The translations under genes were made by a program, and so were the position numbers. Below, piece after piece: positions 39,725 to 48,665 of a stretch of 64,000 nt of DNA. The stretch is from an uncultured Robinsoniella sp. (GTDB taxonomy: Bacteria; Bacillota; Clostridia; Lachnospirales; Lachnospiraceae): positions 62,001-126,000 of the forward strand of contig UQGG01000001.1 of assembly GCA_900540475.1 (NCBI GenBank), written 5' to 3'. The first letter of the stretch is position 1. Each line of letters begins with the position of its first letter. The notes beneath the pieces were generated by a model. That model saw only the letters and a list, made by a program, of their open reading frames with translations. It did no database searches and was not told the DNA's origin.

Positions 39725-40579
39725 CAAAAATGAAAAAGGAATCTTTTTAATTTCTTCATAAGTATGGATCTGATATTCCGTATCCAGAGGAAAAACAGCT
39801 TCGTCAGCAACGGTTTCTACGGTCAGAGCCAGCTTGTGAAATACCTCCGAGTAGTAGTTTACGGAGTTCCCGCCGCTGCTTGCATCCCCGAATTCTTCCC
39901 CGCTGCTGCCAAGGTCATAATGGGCAAGTGACTGGAGATGCCTTGCCATCCGTTCACTTTCCTTATTATAGGATGCCGGCATTGCACCCCGGAAGTAATA
40001 AATGATCTGGCCTCTGGAGTGAAAATCTATGTACCCAACTGAATTTGGAAATTGCCTGAATACTCCGATTAAAGCCTGCGTCTCATTCTCACTTCCGGGA
40101 TAAAGCATACGCCCCTGCACCCGAAATGATTTGCAAGGGAAATTACGGTTAATATCCACGCCTCTTCCGTTGAATTTCCATTCTTCATAGGGGATGCCGT
40201 CCATTAGTATGGTGTGGCGGTAGATTGGATTACGGATGGACTGGTATCCGCATAAAGCGATTTCATATCCGTCTGGATTCATCAGCGGCAGGAAACAGAT
40301 GCTGTATGTTTCCATCAGCTTGTGAACCGCTTCCGGATTCATGCAGTAATCCTCAATTATTTTTAACATTAAGATTGGATTAACGCTCTCTCTGCCGTGT
40401 ATCCCGGCACTGCAAATCAGACATTTGTCAGATGTTCCCATCTGAAGCATTGGTATTTTACGCTCATCGTGGCTGTAACCTATGACCGATAATTTTAGAA
40501 GATCAGAATAACGGCATTCCAGTTCATAGATACACTGCATGATTTCTTCATATGTATAAGTTTGATTTAAAGTTACCAC
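39713..40579 (-). CDS. M14 family zinc carboxypeptidase-like protein
   Basis: 288 residues, no signal peptide. Zinc motif H61-x2-E64 in SAGIHGRES, substrate-binding GVDINRNFP, the third zinc ligand probably in YIDFHSRGQ, and the general-base Glu in LTVETVADE. Probably a cytoplasmic or forespore peptidase for peptidoglycan-type peptides (the related gamma-D-glutamyl-diamino acid hydrolases are similar), but the substrate is not readable. The start is GTG at 40579 with GAAGGAG 9 bases upstream; an ATG one base earlier is out of frame. Palindromic repeats of one family bracket the gene on both sides. Confidence 0.88.
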   Translation of the reverse strand: MVTLNQTYTYEEIMQCIYELECRYSDLLKLSVIGYSHDERKIPMLQMGTSDKCLICSAGIHGRESVNPILMLKIIEDYCMNPEAVHKLMETYSICFLPLMNPDGYEIALCGYQSIRNPIYRHTILMDGIPYEEWKFNGRGVDINRNFPCKSFRVQGRMLYPGSENETQALIGVFRQFPNSVGYIDFHSRGQIIYYFRGAMPASYNKESERMARHLQSLAHYDLGSSGEEFGDASSGGNSVNYYSEVFHKLALTVETVADEAVFPLDTEYQIHTYEEIKKIPFSFLERI

Positions 40580-40600
40580 ATCTGCACACTCCTTCCTCTG

Positions 40601-40707
40601 GAGCGTGTCTGAAAATTGCTTCCTGACAGCTGTACATTCCAGTGTATTCTACATTCGATCGTAAAATGGGGCGTACAGCTGGCGGGAATAAATTATCAAA
40701 CTCGCTC
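40601..40707. repeat. GAGCG-ended palindromic repeat, copy 3
   Basis: A 107-bp element with about 35-bp imperfect inverted repeats: GAGCGTGTCTGAAAATTGCT at 40601-40620, continuing to CAGCTGTAC, is mirrored by the right end, which reads on the minus strand GAGCGAGTTTGATAATTTAT, continuing to CAGCTGTAC. It is the best-preserved of the three copies seen. It lies 21 bases upstream of the M14 peptidase start and close to its ribosome site. No target-site duplication is evident. Confidence 0.8.
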
Positions 40708-40790
40708 TTATCAGTATATGAAAATAAATATGCAAATATGACAAAACTCCAGATCAGCTGTTATGAATCGCCAATCTGGAATTTCCCGGT

Positions 40791-42038
40791 TTACTTACGG
40801 ATTTGTCCGTTTCCGTAAATGATATATTTAGTTGTAGTCAGCGCCAGTAGACCCATCGGACCTCTGGCATGAAGTTTTTGTGTACTAATGCCGATTTCTG
40901 CACCAAATCCAAATTCAAATCCATCCGTAAACCGGGTGGAGGCGTTTACATAGACCGCAGCAGCATCAATTTCTTCCAGGAATTTCTGGGAATGTGCATA
41001 ATCATTTGTGATGATCGCCTCGGAATGTCCTGTATTATACTTGTTAATATGGGAAATGGCATCTTCTATGGAATCAACCGTTTTTACAGAAAGGATGTAA
41101 TCCAGGTATTCACTGCCCCAGTCTTCTTCACAAGCAGGCAGCACACCTGCTGCAGCATCCATCGCAGGTTTATCACCCCGAAGCTCTACTCTTTTTTCAT
41201 CCAGACGTTTTTTCAGTGCCGGGAGCAGGTCATTTATCACATTCTTATGTACAACAATGGATTCACATGCATTGCATACGCCGATTCTCTGGGTTTTTGC
41301 ATTGAATATAATATCGATAGCCATATTAAGATCTGCTGTTTCATCTACATAGATGTGGCAGTTTCCGGTTCCGGTTTCGATTACCGGTATGGTGCTGTTG
41401 TTCACAACCGCTTTAATTAAGCCGGCGCCCCCTCTTGGGATTAGCACATCTACATACTGGTTTAATTTCATAAATGCAGTCGTTGTTTCCCGGTTACTGT
41501 CCTCGATCAGCTGAATGGCATCTCCTGTAATATTCTGAGCCGCCAGTGCCTTGCGGATTACGGATACGATGGCTTTATTCGAATGAATGGCATCACTTCC
41601 GCCTTTTAGTATAACAGCATTTCCGGTTTTAAAGCAGAGTCCAAAAGCATCTGCCGTAACATTAGGGCGGGATTCGTAAATGATACCCACGACACCAAGG
41701 GGTACTCTTTTTTGACCGATCATTAACCCGTTGGGGCGCTTCTTCATAGAAAGAACCTCTCCGATGGGGTCATCTAGAGCAACCAGCTGGGTCAGCCCTT
41801 CAGCCATTCCCTCAATCCGTGCCCGGGTCAGCAAAAGGCGGTCAACCAGCCCTTCTTTCATCTGGTTTGCACGGGCTGCTTCGATGTCTTTTTCATTTTC
41901 TTTTAATATGGTATCGCTTTCCTTTAAAAGGGCATCAGCAACTGCTTCCAGTGCCGCATTCTTTTTCAGGGTTTCTAATGTCTGCAGTGATGGTTTTGCC
42001 TCCTGGGCTTTCTGTCCTATTTCCTGTAATGTTGGCAT
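40791..42038 (-). CDS. proA: Gamma-glutamyl phosphate reductase
   Basis: 415 residues. The catalytic cysteine is in RIGVCNACESIVVH; other marks are GVVGIIYESRPNVTADA, NAVILKGGSDAIHSN and FGAEIGISTQKLHARGPMGL. It reduces gamma-glutamyl phosphate to the semialdehyde in proline synthesis. The ATG at 42038 has GAGGAGG 6 bases upstream; the GTG at 42053 is rejected. proB is encoded at 42908-43753, with two other genes between. Confidence 0.97.
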   Translation of the reverse strand: MPTLQEIGQKAQEAKPSLQTLETLKKNAALEAVADALLKESDTILKENEKDIEAARANQMKEGLVDRLLLTRARIEGMAEGLTQLVALDDPIGEVLSMKKRPNGLMIGQKRVPLGVVGIIYESRPNVTADAFGLCFKTGNAVILKGGSDAIHSNKAIVSVIRKALAAQNITGDAIQLIEDSNRETTTAFMKLNQYVDVLIPRGGAGLIKAVVNNSTIPVIETGTGNCHIYVDETADLNMAIDIIFNAKTQRIGVCNACESIVVHKNVINDLLPALKKRLDEKRVELRGDKPAMDAAAGVLPACEEDWGSEYLDYILSVKTVDSIEDAISHINKYNTGHSEAIITNDYAHSQKFLEEIDAAAVYVNASTRFTDGFEFGFGAEIGISTQKLHARGPMGLLALTTTKYIIYGNGQIRK

Positions 42039-42083
42039 CTTAATCCTCCTCACAATTGTTTTTGCGGTATCCTTACCATTAAT

Positions 42084-42632
42084 CTATGCAAAATAGCATG
42101 CAGCAGGTGTAATCAGCATCTGAGGCAGAATATCGTGTACATCAGACGGGACTTCATCTACTACCTGAAAATCAAAAGCAACTGCTATGGTTTTGTGTTT
42201 CTTATGTATACTCAGATACCGGTCATAAAATCCCTTACCATAACCGCATCTGTGGCATGCAGAATCGAAAGCTACACCGGGAACGATTACCAGTGCATCT
42301 TCTTCAAGAGCCTGTTCGAAGGTTTGCGGTTCTGGAATATGAAAATAACCGGGTGCCACATCCTCATAAGAATGGATGTAATAATAATCCATATCAGCGC
42401 CCTTTACCTTAGGTGCCGCTACACGTTTCTTCTGCTGCCAGGCCTCTTCGATGAGTTCCCTGGTGGAAACCTCTCCATTATAATCCATATAGACGTAGAT
42501 ACAGTCTGCCTTTTGAAAATCTTCCGACCGGATGATTTTCTGGCAGATTTCATGGCTGTCTGTGCGGATTATTTCGGGAGTTAGCTGTGCACGTTTTTGA
42601 AATATCTTTTTTCTAATTTCCTTTTTTTCCAT
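42084..42632 (-). CDS. 5-formyltetrahydrofolate cyclo-ligase
   Basis: 182 residues. The C-terminal family motif CGYGKGFYDRYL is present, as is the N-terminal basic start EIRKKIFQKRAQLTPE. It converts 5-formyl-THF to 5,10-methenyl-THF using ATP. It sits between DUF896 and proA in the same direction; a folate-salvage gene within a proline cluster is a chance operon linkage seen in related clostridia. AAGG lies 7 bases before the ATG. Confidence 0.93.
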   Translation of the reverse strand: MEKKEIRKKIFQKRAQLTPEIIRTDSHEICQKIIRSEDFQKADCIYVYMDYNGEVSTRELIEEAWQQKKRVAAPKVKGADMDYYYIHSYEDVAPGYFHIPEPQTFEQALEEDALVIVPGVAFDSACHRCGYGKGFYDRYLSIHKKHKTIAVAFDFQVVDEVPSDVHDILPQMLITPAACYFA

Positions 42633-42658
42633 ATTTATACCTTGCTATTCCTCAATTA

Positions 42659-42883
42659 TCAGTTTGAAGGTGATTTTCCTCCAAACTTCTCACCTAAATT
42701 TACGATGGTGCCGTCTTCTTCCTGCATATCAATATTATTTAACTGGCTTCTTAAATTACTGCGGATGGATTCCACATATTCTCTTCGCAGGTCTGCCTGT
42801 TCCTTTTTTTCCGGTTCGGTCAGTCCCTCCGCTTTTGATTTTCTAGCCAGTGCATTAATTCGATCTAACTTTTCCTGATTCAT
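42659..42883 (-). CDS. DUF896 (YnzC) family small protein
   Basis: 74 residues: INALARKSKAEGLTEPEKKEQ near the start, REYVESIRSNLRSQLNNI in the middle, typical of the small helical YnzC/DUF896 proteins. In Bacillus ynzC is linked to the SOS region, but function is unknown. AAAAGGAG lies 7 bases before the ATG. It lies between proB and the cyclo-ligase gene. Confidence 0.93.
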   Translation of the reverse strand: MNQEKLDRINALARKSKAEGLTEPEKKEQADLRREYVESIRSNLRSQLNNIDMQEEDGTIVNLGEKFGGKSPSN

Positions 42884-42907
42884 AGATTCAACTCCTTTTG
42901 TTTTTTA

Positions 42908-43753
42908 TTACTGCATTTCTTCCAGGTAATCAATTAAGTAGAAATCTGCATCGGACTTTGCCAGAAACAGGGTTCCATGATTACGTCCCTGAACTATTTT
43001 ATGTAGAACATGGAAATCTTCTCCGTTGGCAATTACCATATCCGTACCCGCGGAGGTGGCAATTTTAGCAGCAACCAGTTTAGTTGCCATGCCGCCGGTT
43101 CCCACACTGCTGCTGCTGCTGTCTTTTCCCATATTCATTAAATGATCATCCAGAGTTTCTACAATATCGATAAATTTAGCATTGGGATTCTGATTTGGGT
43201 CATCGGTAAAGAGACCGTCAATATCGGAAAGCAGAATCAGAAGATCGGCTCCCACTAATGCGGCTACGATTGCCGAAAGGGTATCATTGTCACCAAAGCG
43301 CATTTCATAGGTAGATACGGTATCATTTTCATTAACGATGGGAATTGCACCAAGCTTCAGCAATTCCTGAAAGGTGTTTAATGCATTTTTACGGCTTAAA
43401 TTATCTACCATTGTATTTTTTGTCATAAGAATCTGTGCAGCCATCTGTCCGTATTCCGCAAACAGTTTTTGATATATCATCATTAATTTTGCTTGGCCAA
43501 TAGCGGCACACGCCTGCTTTCTGGCAATTTCATCCGGCTTGGATTCCATGCCTACCGCCTTTGTCCCAACCGCAATTGCACCGGAAGATACTAAAATCAC
43601 ATCTTTTCCCATATTGCGCAGATCGCTTAATTCACGTACCAGAATTTCCAGTTTCGTCAGGTTCAGCGCGCCTGTTTCCTCATGTGTCAAAGAAGAGGAA
43701 CCGATTTTTACAACAATTCTTTTCTTATCTATTAGTTTTTCACGAATGTTCAC
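42908..43753 (-). CDS. proB: Glutamate 5-kinase (without PUA domain)
   Basis: 281 residues, the amino-acid-kinase domain only; E. coli ProB adds a C-terminal PUA domain and is about 367. Motifs: VVKIGSSSLT near the start, ILVSSGAIAVG, IPIVNENDTVST, FGDNDTLSA, VGTGGMATKLVAAKIA. It phosphorylates glutamate for proline synthesis. The start is GTG at 43753, with AAGGAGG 6 bases upstream. Short PUA-less ProB proteins are common in clostridia. Confidence 0.96.
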   Translation of the reverse strand: MNIREKLIDKKRIVVKIGSSSLTHEETGALNLTKLEILVRELSDLRNMGKDVILVSSGAIAVGTKAVGMESKPDEIARKQACAAIGQAKLMMIYQKLFAEYGQMAAQILMTKNTMVDNLSRKNALNTFQELLKLGAIPIVNENDTVSTYEMRFGDNDTLSAIVAALVGADLLILLSDIDGLFTDDPNQNPNAKFIDIVETLDDHLMNMGKDSSSSSVGTGGMATKLVAAKIATSAGTDMVIANGEDFHVLHKIVQGRNHGTLFLAKSDADFYLIDYLEEMQ

Positions 43754-43815
43754 TTTGTGCCTCCTTCACTATTTCCAAACTATCTTACACCATTTTCAGG
43801 AAATCGTCCAGTGGT

Positions 43816-44190
43816 CTATGTGGAATAATTCTCTAAAAAATTATACAGCTCACTGAAATCTTCCAGATACTTCCCTTCTTTGATCTCCTCCTGCACACTT
43901 TCCGGGAGGCGGTCCATGTGGATGTTGGTATATTCATAAAGGATATCATCCTTTGTACGGTATACGGTTATTTTCCCATTTTCTTCTTTCAGATAGAATT
44001 TTCCTTTATCAGAGGCATCTGCGGTTACTTTTTTATCTTTGCTGAATGATACATCTTTCGCCTGCATTTTTAAAATTTCATCCTGTCCGGACTGCAATTC
44101 ATAGTTATGTGTCCAGCGGTAGCTGGCATAGTAGGCGAAACATAATAAACAGACGCTAAATAAAACGCCGACACTATATTTCCATTTCAT
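43816..44190 (-). CDS. Membrane-anchored protein, BofC-like C-terminus possible
   Basis: 124 residues. A single N-terminal transmembrane helix (about 7-24: VGVLFSVCLLCFAYYASY) places the rest outside the membrane. The C-terminal half (GKITVYRTKDDILYEYTNI, then LPESVQEEIKEGKYLEDFSE) is reminiscent of the sporulation protein BofC's C-terminal domain, but the match is by eye only. AAAGGAG lies 6 bases before the ATG. It lies 62 bases upstream of proB. Function not established. Confidence 0.75.
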   Translation of the reverse strand: MKWKYSVGVLFSVCLLCFAYYASYRWTHNYELQSGQDEILKMQAKDVSFSKDKKVTADASDKGKFYLKEENGKITVYRTKDDILYEYTNIHMDRLPESVQEEIKEGKYLEDFSELYNFLENYST

Positions 44191-44341
44191 AAGATCACTC
44201 CTTTGGAAATAGTATCGGCATTCTCAGATTACTTATGCACGTTTATTGTCACTTTCTAGTCAAAAATCCGCTTTTTATGGAATTTGTGACTTCACGGCAG
44301 TCGTCAATTTGAACCGCAAGCGAATCCGTCCGGCTCATTGC

Positions 44342-45163
44342 TCACGGTAATAAATATTTAAGATTCGGTTCTAAGAGAACCCCTTCTTTTACCGGATAAC
44401 CGTATTGGTCACCGGACTGTATGCATCTGCAGACAAACTGATGCGCTTCTTCTGCTGCATTTACCAGCTCGTCACCTTTCATCAGTTTTCCAAACAGTAC
44501 GCTGGCAAACAGATCACCGGTACCGGGATAGGATCTTCCGGTGCTGGATTTGGATAAAATCTGTACGTTTTTTCCTTGGCACAGTGCGATGGATTGGGGA
44601 TAACCCGGTAAAGGGACGCTGGTAATAACACAACTGCGGCATCCTTTTTCCATTAATTTTTCTGCGATGCGCCCAATTTGTTTTTCATCACTGGATTCCA
44701 GACAGGGCTCACCGGTTATCAGACAGCTTTCTGTATAATTGGGTGTCACCAGTGTGCTGTGGGGAAGTAACGCCCACATTGCCTGATTATAGGAATCGTC
44801 AAAATTCATATAGAAGCTGCCGTGGTCACCCATAATGGGATCAAACAGAACATCTGCTTTGGGAAAGTGCTTTAAAAACTGCAGAACCTCCCGGACCACA
44901 CGGACATTTCCAAGATATCCAATGAAAATGTAATCAAAGGTTATTTGGTTGTTACTAAAATGTTCTGCGGCTTCTTCTACAAAGGATGGCAGGGGCATCA
45001 TCACCGGCTTGCCGAAACCTCCGGTATGAGTTGACAGAATCATCGTAGGCACCGGGCAAGGCTCGATACCCATTATGGAAAATACCGGAAGTATATTTGT
45101 CATAGCAGCTTTTCCGACGCTGCACATATCATGGATTACAGCAACTCTTTTAATTGGTTTCAT
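44342..45163 (-). CDS. Pyridoxamine/pyridoxal kinase
   Basis: About 273 residues, ribokinase-like fold. MKPIKRVAVIHDMCSVGKAA at the start, LSTHTGGFG substrate loop, VLFDPIMGDHGSFYMNFD, LVTPNYTESCLITG and STGRSYPGTGDLFASVLFGKL, the last holding the catalytic Asp of the GTGD anion hole. It phosphorylates B6 vitamers. The ATG at 45163 has AAAGG 6 bases upstream; the ATG at 45190 lies inside the flippase gene and lacks a site. It is separated from the downstream membrane-protein gene by 151 bases. Confidence 0.92.
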   Translation of the reverse strand: MKPIKRVAVIHDMCSVGKAAMTNILPVFSIMGIEPCPVPTMILSTHTGGFGKPVMMPLPSFVEEAAEHFSNNQITFDYIFIGYLGNVRVVREVLQFLKHFPKADVLFDPIMGDHGSFYMNFDDSYNQAMWALLPHSTLVTPNYTESCLITGEPCLESSDEKQIGRIAEKLMEKGCRSCVITSVPLPGYPQSIALCQGKNVQILSKSSTGRSYPGTGDLFASVLFGKLMKGDELVNAAEEAHQFVCRCIQSGDQYGYPVKEGVLLEPNLKYLLP

Positions 45164-45174
45164 CTGCTGCCTTT

Positions 45175-46833
45175 CTATAAAATGCGGCATTTTTTTAATA
45201 TTGCAACCATCAGGCGGCCTTTTGGAAGCTCCAGAATCTCACGCTCCCTTATGCCCTTGAGTTTAATCAGACACACACAGTAGACGATTACACCGATTAA
45301 GATTGCAATAATCGTGGATACTGCATTTCCCAGAAACTTATTAAACACCCACTGAACGCCAAATACGATCAGCCCCATAACTGCTGAGGACAAAAGGGGA
45401 ATTAAAAATGTCTTTTTCAACTCCTGCCGGTAATGGAGATGCTTTTTGATGGAAAGAGCATTTAATATACAGATCACAAAGGCAAAGAATATATTCGCAT
45501 AGACAACGCTGTATATATTAAGAGAAGCTTTTGTTAATAACAGCATCAATACAAATATATGTAATACCAGAGCGATCGCTGCATGGATTAAAGGAGCTCT
45601 CAACTGATTGAGACCCTGCAGAATCCCGGTTGTCAGCGTTGACAGCGCAAACAGAACGATCATTAGTGCACCGGTCTGCATGATTCCCGTTGTAAGGGCG
45701 CGTCCGTCATTAAAAAGAAGCTTCATAATGGGTGTGGCAAGCGCAGCCATTCCAACCGCACAGGGGATGGTGATTACCATGGTATAGCGGATGGTATTGC
45801 GTACTTTAATGGAAGCATCTTTAAAATCATGATCTACCATTGCTTTTGTCAGGCTGGGAACCACGGAGGGCGCCAGACAGGAAGCCAGTGCCAGTGGTAC
45901 ATTCATCAATACCCGGAATTTACCTACATAGACACCCCAGATGATGGTGTATTGCTTTTCAGTATAACCCTGTCCAGATAAAACGGCATTAAAAATACCC
46001 TGGTCCAATACGGTTATGATGTTGTAGATTACCGTACTTAGAACAACCGGAATGATGGTCATGAGGATTGCTTTGTAAATAAGTGCGTCGGGTTCCAGCC
46101 TCTTGGTAGGATCCTGGCGCATCTGTTTTTTAAAATTTCTCTGATAAGAGCTGAATATAACCATAAGGAAAATAAGCGCCACTGCTACGCTGACGACGGT
46201 ACCCAGAGTACCGCCAGCCGCTCCCAATGCAGGGGGAAGGGAACTATTTTCCAGGCTATTCCCTTTTTCCTTTACAATGGATGCTCCGTAATTAAATAAT
46301 ATACCTGCTGCGGCAACTGACACTACCGCATTTACAATCTGTTCAATGACCTGGGACACTGCCGTAGGAACCATAGAACCATGCCCCTGATAGAAACCGC
46401 GGAATACTCCTGCGATGGCAAAGATAAATACCGCCGGAGCCAGTACGCGCAGTCCATAGGAAGCCATTTCTGTCTTCATGATGTCTTTTGAAATCACACC
46501 TGCCAGAAGGAAGGTTAAAACGGAAACGATACCTCCTGCGATTACCGCAAATTTCAGGGAACATTTAAAAACTTTATATGCATTTTTTTTCTGTCCTAAA
46601 TGTAACCGTTCTGATACCAGCTTGGATACAGCCAGAGGAAGGCTGAAGGAGGATACCATCAACAGAATGGTGTAGATTTCATTAGCTGTTGAATAGTAGC
46701 TGTTTCCTTCATCTCCCAGAATATTTGTAAGGGGTATGCGGTAAATCATGCCTATAATTTTGGCAAGAATAGAAGCTACCGCAAGAATTGTACCCTGCAC
46801 TAAAAACGAATTACTCTTCTTCTTCTTTCCCAC
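45175..46833 (-). CDS. SpoVB/MurJ-like polysaccharide flippase (MATE superfamily)
   Basis: 552 residues with about 14 hydrophobic helices, start FLVQGTILAVASILAKIIGM, typical of the oligosaccharide/polysaccharide exporters including SpoVB and MurJ. IYRIPLTNILGDEGNSYYS and the later PCAVGMAALATPIMKLLFND follow. Such proteins flip lipid-linked wall precursors; a cortex (SpoVB) or general (MurJ/YtgP) role cannot be separated here. Its end is 11 bases from the kinase start. Confidence 0.88.
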   Translation of the reverse strand: MGKKKKSNSFLVQGTILAVASILAKIIGMIYRIPLTNILGDEGNSYYSTANEIYTILLMVSSFSLPLAVSKLVSERLHLGQKKNAYKVFKCSLKFAVIAGGIVSVLTFLLAGVISKDIMKTEMASYGLRVLAPAVFIFAIAGVFRGFYQGHGSMVPTAVSQVIEQIVNAVVSVAAAGILFNYGASIVKEKGNSLENSSLPPALGAAGGTLGTVVSVAVALIFLMVIFSSYQRNFKKQMRQDPTKRLEPDALIYKAILMTIIPVVLSTVIYNIITVLDQGIFNAVLSGQGYTEKQYTIIWGVYVGKFRVLMNVPLALASCLAPSVVPSLTKAMVDHDFKDASIKVRNTIRYTMVITIPCAVGMAALATPIMKLLFNDGRALTTGIMQTGALMIVLFALSTLTTGILQGLNQLRAPLIHAAIALVLHIFVLMLLLTKASLNIYSVVYANIFFAFVICILNALSIKKHLHYRQELKKTFLIPLLSSAVMGLIVFGVQWVFNKFLGNAVSTIIAILIGVIVYCVCLIKLKGIREREILELPKGRLMVAILKKCRIL

Positions 46834-46876
46834 GTCATACCTCGTTTATCTCATGTTTTATTCCTGCGGGCAACGA

Positions 46877-46957
46877 GCCAAACGGACACGCTGTCGCGTC
46901 CATTTGGCGACTGCCGCGAGGGTCAAATATCCTGTTGCTTGCAACGGGGTTTTTGAC
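46877..46957. other. Two adjacent hairpins downstream of the YerB-like gene
   Basis: Hairpin 1 at 46877-46908 (GCCAAACGGAC paired with GTCCATTTGGC), with outer pairing extending to about 46866-46918. Hairpin 2 at 46922-46957 (GTCAAA and TTTTTGAC outside, GTTGC and GCAAC inside). Hairpin 2 begins 8 bases after the YerB-like stop on the minus strand, so it could act as a terminator, although the U-tract is poor. The sequence is like small dispersed palindromes of clostridial genomes. Confidence 0.6.
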
Positions 46958-46964
46958 TTCTATA

Positions 46965-48122
46965 CTACTGAATTACTACATTGCTTTCATAATTTTTCGG
47001 TACGATGCAGACCCAGGTCTTGCCCTGATTTAATACGATTTCTTTCCCGGAGGCGTCATAGTATTTTGCAGGCCCCCATTCATCATCTTTCTTCCAGGTT
47101 CCTTTCTGGTAAGTACCGTCTGAAAATACAATTGCATTTCCACCAGATTTTGTGTCTATGTTCAAATAACCGTTATCGTCATAGTTTTCTACTTGTGAAT
47201 ACTGGAAAATGACGTTTTTATATGCCAGCTGTTCATCGGTAAGCTGATCGATCTGCTCTTTTTTGTACTGGGAACGGTAGTAAAGCTTGTCCTCTGTATT
47301 GTAATCGAACCAGGGTTTGTTGATCTGGTAAGCAGGCTCCATATGCTGGGCGGAACCATCTGTATAGGTGATTTCTTCACCATCCTTGGCAAATTTATAA
47401 TGCCCGGTATAATCATCTGCTAATTCGGTGCTGTAACCCTTGTTTTCAATTGCCTTATTAATTCCTTCTTCGCTGATATATACGTTATGGGGAGAGGGTC
47501 TGTCTGAGGAACGGTAGAAAATATCTTCTCCTGCGTATCCTTTTAACTTACCGGCTTTTTCCTGGTACTCCAGTCCGCTGATGTTATTAACCCGGTCTGA
47601 ATTTAACAGATCAAAAGCGTAAACAGCCTGTCCAAAGTGGGTATAGATGGCATCGAATTCCAGGGCATACCGTACATAATAGTCACGGCAGCTCCTCACG
47701 GAACCGATTTTTTCCATATCTTTGTAATCTTCAAAGATACCCATGAGACGTGTTAATCCGCCTTCCACCGGTGCTTCGTATACAATGCCTGCACGGGCGA
47801 TTCCCGCCTGGGGACACGCGTCTATGATATTGTTCAGCATAATCGCAATCGGACGCTTATATGCAAGATTGACATCGGTTAATGCTCCTGTCAGATAACT
47901 GTGCACCTGCCCCTGGGCATTGGGTGTCTCACGTTTGGAACTCTGATCCTCCGTATTGTTGACGGTAAAGGATCCGGTCTCCAGTTCTGAATCTGTCTCC
48001 AGAGCAGCGGTGGTATCATTTTGTGCTGTCTGTGTTGCAGGTTCTGTCTCTCCTTTTTTCTGGCAGGCGGTAAAAGTAACTGCTGTCAAAGTCAATAATG
48101 CAAGTACTGTTAATTTTTTCAT
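46965..48122 (-). CDS. YerB-like lipoprotein (DUF3048)
   Basis: 385 residues. Signal peptide with lipobox TFTAC, the Cys at residue 20, so the mature protein is lipid-anchored; LspA is encoded in this window. A Glu/Thr-rich linker precedes the DUF3048 core: RPIAIMLNNIIDACPQAGIA, EGGLTRLMGIFEDYKDMEKI, GSVRSCRDYYVRYALEFDAI. Function unknown; YerB of Bacillus is a membrane lipoprotein. AAGGA precedes the ATG. Its upstream neighbour is ybeY, 14 bases away. Confidence 0.92.
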   Translation of the reverse strand: MKKLTVLALLTLTAVTFTACQKKGETEPATQTAQNDTTAALETDSELETGSFTVNNTEDQSSKRETPNAQGQVHSYLTGALTDVNLAYKRPIAIMLNNIIDACPQAGIARAGIVYEAPVEGGLTRLMGIFEDYKDMEKIGSVRSCRDYYVRYALEFDAIYTHFGQAVYAFDLLNSDRVNNISGLEYQEKAGKLKGYAGEDIFYRSSDRPSPHNVYISEEGINKAIENKGYSTELADDYTGHYKFAKDGEEITYTDGSAQHMEPAYQINKPWFDYNTEDKLYYRSQYKKEQIDQLTDEQLAYKNVIFQYSQVENYDDNGYLNIDTKSGGNAIVFSDGTYQKGTWKKDDEWGPAKYYDASGKEIVLNQGKTWVCIVPKNYESNVVIQ

Positions 48123-48136
48123 AGTTTTCGTCCTTC

Positions 48137-48634
48137 TTATCTGTTTATTTTCAGCGCATTTAAAATTTCTTCCTGCTTGGTTTCCATAACTTTCGCTTCC
48201 TCCGGCTCCATATGGTCATAACCCATTAAATGAAGCATACTGTGCGCTATCAAAAAAGCAAATTCCCTTTCTACAGAATGTCCATAAGCTTCTGCCTGTT
48301 CCAGAACCTTTTCTACGGAAATTACGATATCACCCAATAATAATTCCCCTGATTCCGGATTAAAGCACTCCGCCCATGCATCTTCCAAATATTCAAAATC
48401 TGCAGGCCTATCATATTCCAGCATAGGAAAAGACAACACATCGGTTGCCCTGTCGATTTCGCGGTATTCATAATTCATGACTCTTATCTCTTCATTGGAA
48501 GTTAAGGTAAGGTTTATTTCGGCTTCATAGGGACAGCTCTCATGGTCCAAAGCCTCTCTTATTACTTTTTCAGCCATCGCCCGGTAATCAAAAGAAAAGG
48601 GGATCTGGCATTCTTCTTCATACTGTATTGTCAT
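48137..48634 (-). CDS. ybeY: rRNA maturation RNase YbeY
   Basis: 165 residues. The zinc motif HSMLHLMGYDHMEPEEA is H-x3-H-x5-H as in YbeY, with NYEYREIDRATDVLSFP upstream. It processes 16S rRNA 3' ends and takes part in ribosome quality control. The ATG at 48634 is preferred (AAAGGA 9 bases upstream); the frame is open to 48742, but that part lies inside phoH. phoH-ybeY is a conserved order. Confidence 0.95.
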   Translation of the reverse strand: MTIQYEEECQIPFSFDYRAMAEKVIREALDHESCPYEAEINLTLTSNEEIRVMNYEYREIDRATDVLSFPMLEYDRPADFEYLEDAWAECFNPESGELLLGDIVISVEKVLEQAEAYGHSVEREFAFLIAHSMLHLMGYDHMEPEEAKVMETKQEEILNALKINR

Positions 48635-48665
48635 GTTGTGGTGTCCTTTCTGGTTCTTATCCCAC

